Assembly: GCA_017379075.1 (NCBI GenBank)
Contig: JAFNXL010000042.1
Span: 1 to 59,997, forward strand
Direction: 5' to 3'
Source of the DNA: Bacteroidaceae bacterium
GTDB taxonomy: Bacteria; Bacteroidota; Bacteroidia; Bacteroidales; Bacteroidaceae
Length of the DNA stretch: 59,997 bases
Under the pieces are notes generated by a model, which saw nothing but the letters and a program-made list of their open reading frames with translations, did not search any database and had not been told where the DNA came from. The position numbers and the translations under genes were made by a program. Positions 58,538 through 59,997 of the stretch are shown here, in pieces (position 1 is the stretch's first letter; each line of letters begins with the position of its first letter).

Positions 58538-58573
58538 AGTTTGCGCACAGATAATTTGCAAATATTATAAGGT

Positions 58574-58610
58574 AAAAAGCTCCAGTTTTTTGTAAATTGG
58601 AGTTTTTTGC
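58574..58610 (+). terminator. Terminator after dus
   Basis: CTCCA (58580-58584) pairs with TGGAG (58598-58602), extended by an A-tract and T-tract with one bulge, and ends in six T residues. The -33 element of the next gene lies in the loop. Confidence 0.65.
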
Positions 58611-58619
58611 TTATTTTTG
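58589..58619 (+). promoter_or_regulatory. Promoter of the GH125 gene, nested in the dus terminator
   Basis: TTTG (58589-58592), 19-bp spacer, TATTTTTG (58612-58619): full match to the Bacteroidetes consensus. The ATG is 52 bp beyond the -7 box. Confidence 0.7.
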
Positions 58620-58671
58620 TGCCTAATTGTATATAATTGTTAAAAAAATCACATAACGAATCTACATTAGA

Positions 58672-59997
58672 ATGATGAAAAAACTTGCATTGACCTTGCT
58701 CTTGGCCGCCCCGATGGCCGTGTATGGTAACAATCCTTGGGCAGAAGCTCCTGCCAAGGAAAAGAAAAAGACAGAAGCTGTCCGCAGTACAATTAAAGAC
58801 TTGCGTCCGCAGGAGAAGGACCGTCTTTTCCGTAGCGATGCTGTTGAGCGCCAGATTGAGGCGTTGCAGGAAAAGCTGACAGCGATAGATCCCAAGTTGT
58901 TCTGGATGTTCCAGAACTGTTTCCCCAACACCTTGGACACTACTGTATTCTATAGCAATGAGAGTGGCGATGATGACACTTTTGTCATCACCGGTGACAT
59001 TGAAGCCATGTGGCTCAGAGACAGTGCCGCACAGGTATGGCCCTATTTGCGTTATATCAATGAAGACGAACCTTTGCGTCGTCTCATCCGTGGTGTGATT
59101 CTCCGTCAGATCAAGTGTATCCTGATTGATCCCTATGCCAATGCGTTCAACAATGGTCCTACCGGTGGCGAATGGCAGTCAGACAACACAACCATGAAAC
59201 TTGAACTCCATGAGCGCAAGTATGAGATTGATTCACTATGCTACCCCATCCGTCTGGCCTATGCGTACTGGAAGAAGACTGGTGACGCCACCATCTTTGA
59301 TGAGAAGTGGGTGCAGGCAGTACGCGAAATCTTGCGTGTCTTCCAGGATCAGCAGAACTGGAACGGTCCCATCACCAATTACAAGTTCACCCGTAGAACT
59401 GCTGCCATGCACGATACCCGCAGTAACTCCGGATACGGACATCCCGGAAAGCCTTGTGGCTTGATTGCAAGTGCGTTCCGCCCCTCAGATGACTGCTCTA
59501 TCTTCCCCTATCTTGTGCCCAGCAACTTCTTTGCAGTAAGCGTATTGCGTAAGGCTGCCACTATTCTTAATGATATAAATAAGGAATACGGACTGGCTTC
59601 CGACTGTCGTCGTATGGCCACTCAGGTGGAAGAAGCCTTGCAGAAATATGCAATTGTGGAACATCCCAAGTACGGAAAGATCTATGCGTTCGAGGTGGAC
59701 GGATATGGCAGCTCACTGTTGATGGATGACTCAAATGCACCCAGCTTGCTTTGTCTTCCCTATCTTACCGATGTTGCGATTGATGACCCCATCTATCAGA
59801 ACACCCGTAAGTTCGTATGGAGCGAGGACAATCCTTATTTCTTCCGCGGCAAGGCTGGCGAAGGTATTGGTGGACCTCACTGTGGTTTGAACAAGCCTTG
59901 GCCCATGAGTCTGGTGATGAAGGCGTTCACCACCAATGACCGTGCGGAAAAGGAATGGTGCGTACAGCAGATTCTGAAGACAGACGGTGGAACCGGC
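58672..59997 (+). CDS. GH125 exo-alpha-1,6-mannosidase, partial at the window edge
   Basis: 442 residues are visible and the frame is still open at the last base, so the C-terminus is missing; GH125 enzymes run to about 430-490 residues, so most of the protein is here. The start MMKKLALTLLLAAPMAVYG is a signal peptide (ATG at 58672 or 58675). Family motifs: FVITGDIEAMWLRDSAAQVW (about residues 103-122), GPTGGEWQSDNTTMK, a GYGHPGKPCGL stretch and GFRPSDD-like AFRPSDDC, YLVPSNFFAV, and GEGIGGPH near the edge. The family removes alpha-1,6-linked mannose from N-glycan cores and mannans. It complements the GH92 enzyme at 1.2 kb, though the two are far apart. Confidence 0.92.
   Translation, partial: MMKKLALTLLLAAPMAVYGNNPWAEAPAKEKKKTEAVRSTIKDLRPQEKDRLFRSDAVERQIEALQEKLTAIDPKLFWMFQNCFPNTLDTTVFYSNESGDDDTFVITGDIEAMWLRDSAAQVWPYLRYINEDEPLRRLIRGVILRQIKCILIDPYANAFNNGPTGGEWQSDNTTMKLELHERKYEIDSLCYPIRLAYAYWKKTGDATIFDEKWVQAVREILRVFQDQQNWNGPITNYKFTRRTAAMHDTRSNSGYGHPGKPCGLIASAFRPSDDCSIFPYLVPSNFFAVSVLRKAATILNDINKEYGLASDCRRMATQVEEALQKYAIVEHPKYGKIYAFEVDGYGSSLLMDDSNAPSLLCLPYLTDVAIDDPIYQNTRKFVWSEDNPYFFRGKAGEGIGGPHCGLNKPWPMSLVMKAFTTNDRAEKEWCVQQILKTDGGTG

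Overview
The window looks like a chromosomal segment of a gut or oral Bacteroidales bacterium (Bacteroidaceae or Prevotellaceae; the genus cannot be fixed by eye). The evidence is the class-specific promoter pattern TTTG - about 20 bp - TAnnTTTG in front of many genes, an HU-HIG protein followed by a 'smalltalk' micro-ORF, a BspA-like leucine-rich-repeat protein, GH29/GH92/GH95/GH125 glycosidases, a carboxypeptidase-regulatory-domain outer-membrane barrel, and housekeeping gene orders familiar in this class.

Layout. 0-1 kb: HU-like protein plus smalltalk peptide. 1.2-11.6 kb: a glycan-degradation block with a divergent GH92 mannosidase and a co-directional run of three secreted enzymes: an unassigned NPCBM/TIM-barrel hydrolase, a GH29 fucosidase, and a GH95 fucosidase fused to an alpha/beta-hydrolase (esterase-like) domain. 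11.6-16.9 kb: a repeat-rich accessory strip holding a Tat-exported ferredoxin-type aldo/keto reductase, a candidate small RNA, a second HU-like gene, a 5'-truncated VirE/DUF3987-like gene and an unknown secreted protein. 16.9-40.5 kb: mostly minus-strand housekeeping genes: asnS, an RluB-type synthase, purB, two identical tRNA-Val genes, trpS, mutL, an envelope-biogenesis cluster (OstA/LptA-like and two SurA-like chaperones), guaB, recQ, clpX, clpP, tig and lptB, then mlaE-mlaF on plus and a PlsC-like acyltransferase. 40.5-45.5 kb: a bile-acid-symporter-family transporter, the BspA-like LRR gene, and long intergenic regions with repeats. 45.5-50.3 kb: a complete rhamnose catabolic operon (rhaB-rhaA-rhaT-rhaD). 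50.5-60 kb: an outer-membrane barrel protein, an HD-domain protein coupled to a membrane protein, groES-groEL, a dihydrouridine synthase and a GH125 mannosidase that runs off the right edge.

How the genes fit together. The fucosidases, mannosidases and putative esterase should trim decorated host or plant glycans in the periplasm or at the surface. No SusC/SusD pair lies beside them, so uptake must be encoded elsewhere. The rhamnose operon handles another deoxysugar in the cytoplasm. OstA-like protein, the SurA-like chaperones, LptB and MlaEF all serve outer-membrane assembly and lipid traffic.

The least ordinary content is non-coding. Three unrelated-looking arrays, at 41.75, 44.32 and 45.43 kb, share an exact 22-bp period built of 11-bp halves, and two of them flank the LRR gene. 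There is a 193-bp MITE-like element with perfect 17-bp terminal inverted repeats and a 4-bp target duplication upstream of groES, a promoter-to-terminator small RNA near 13.5 kb, and several families of short 'phrase' repeats confined to 8.4-16.9 and 44.5-45.3 kb, some of which have become part of genes.
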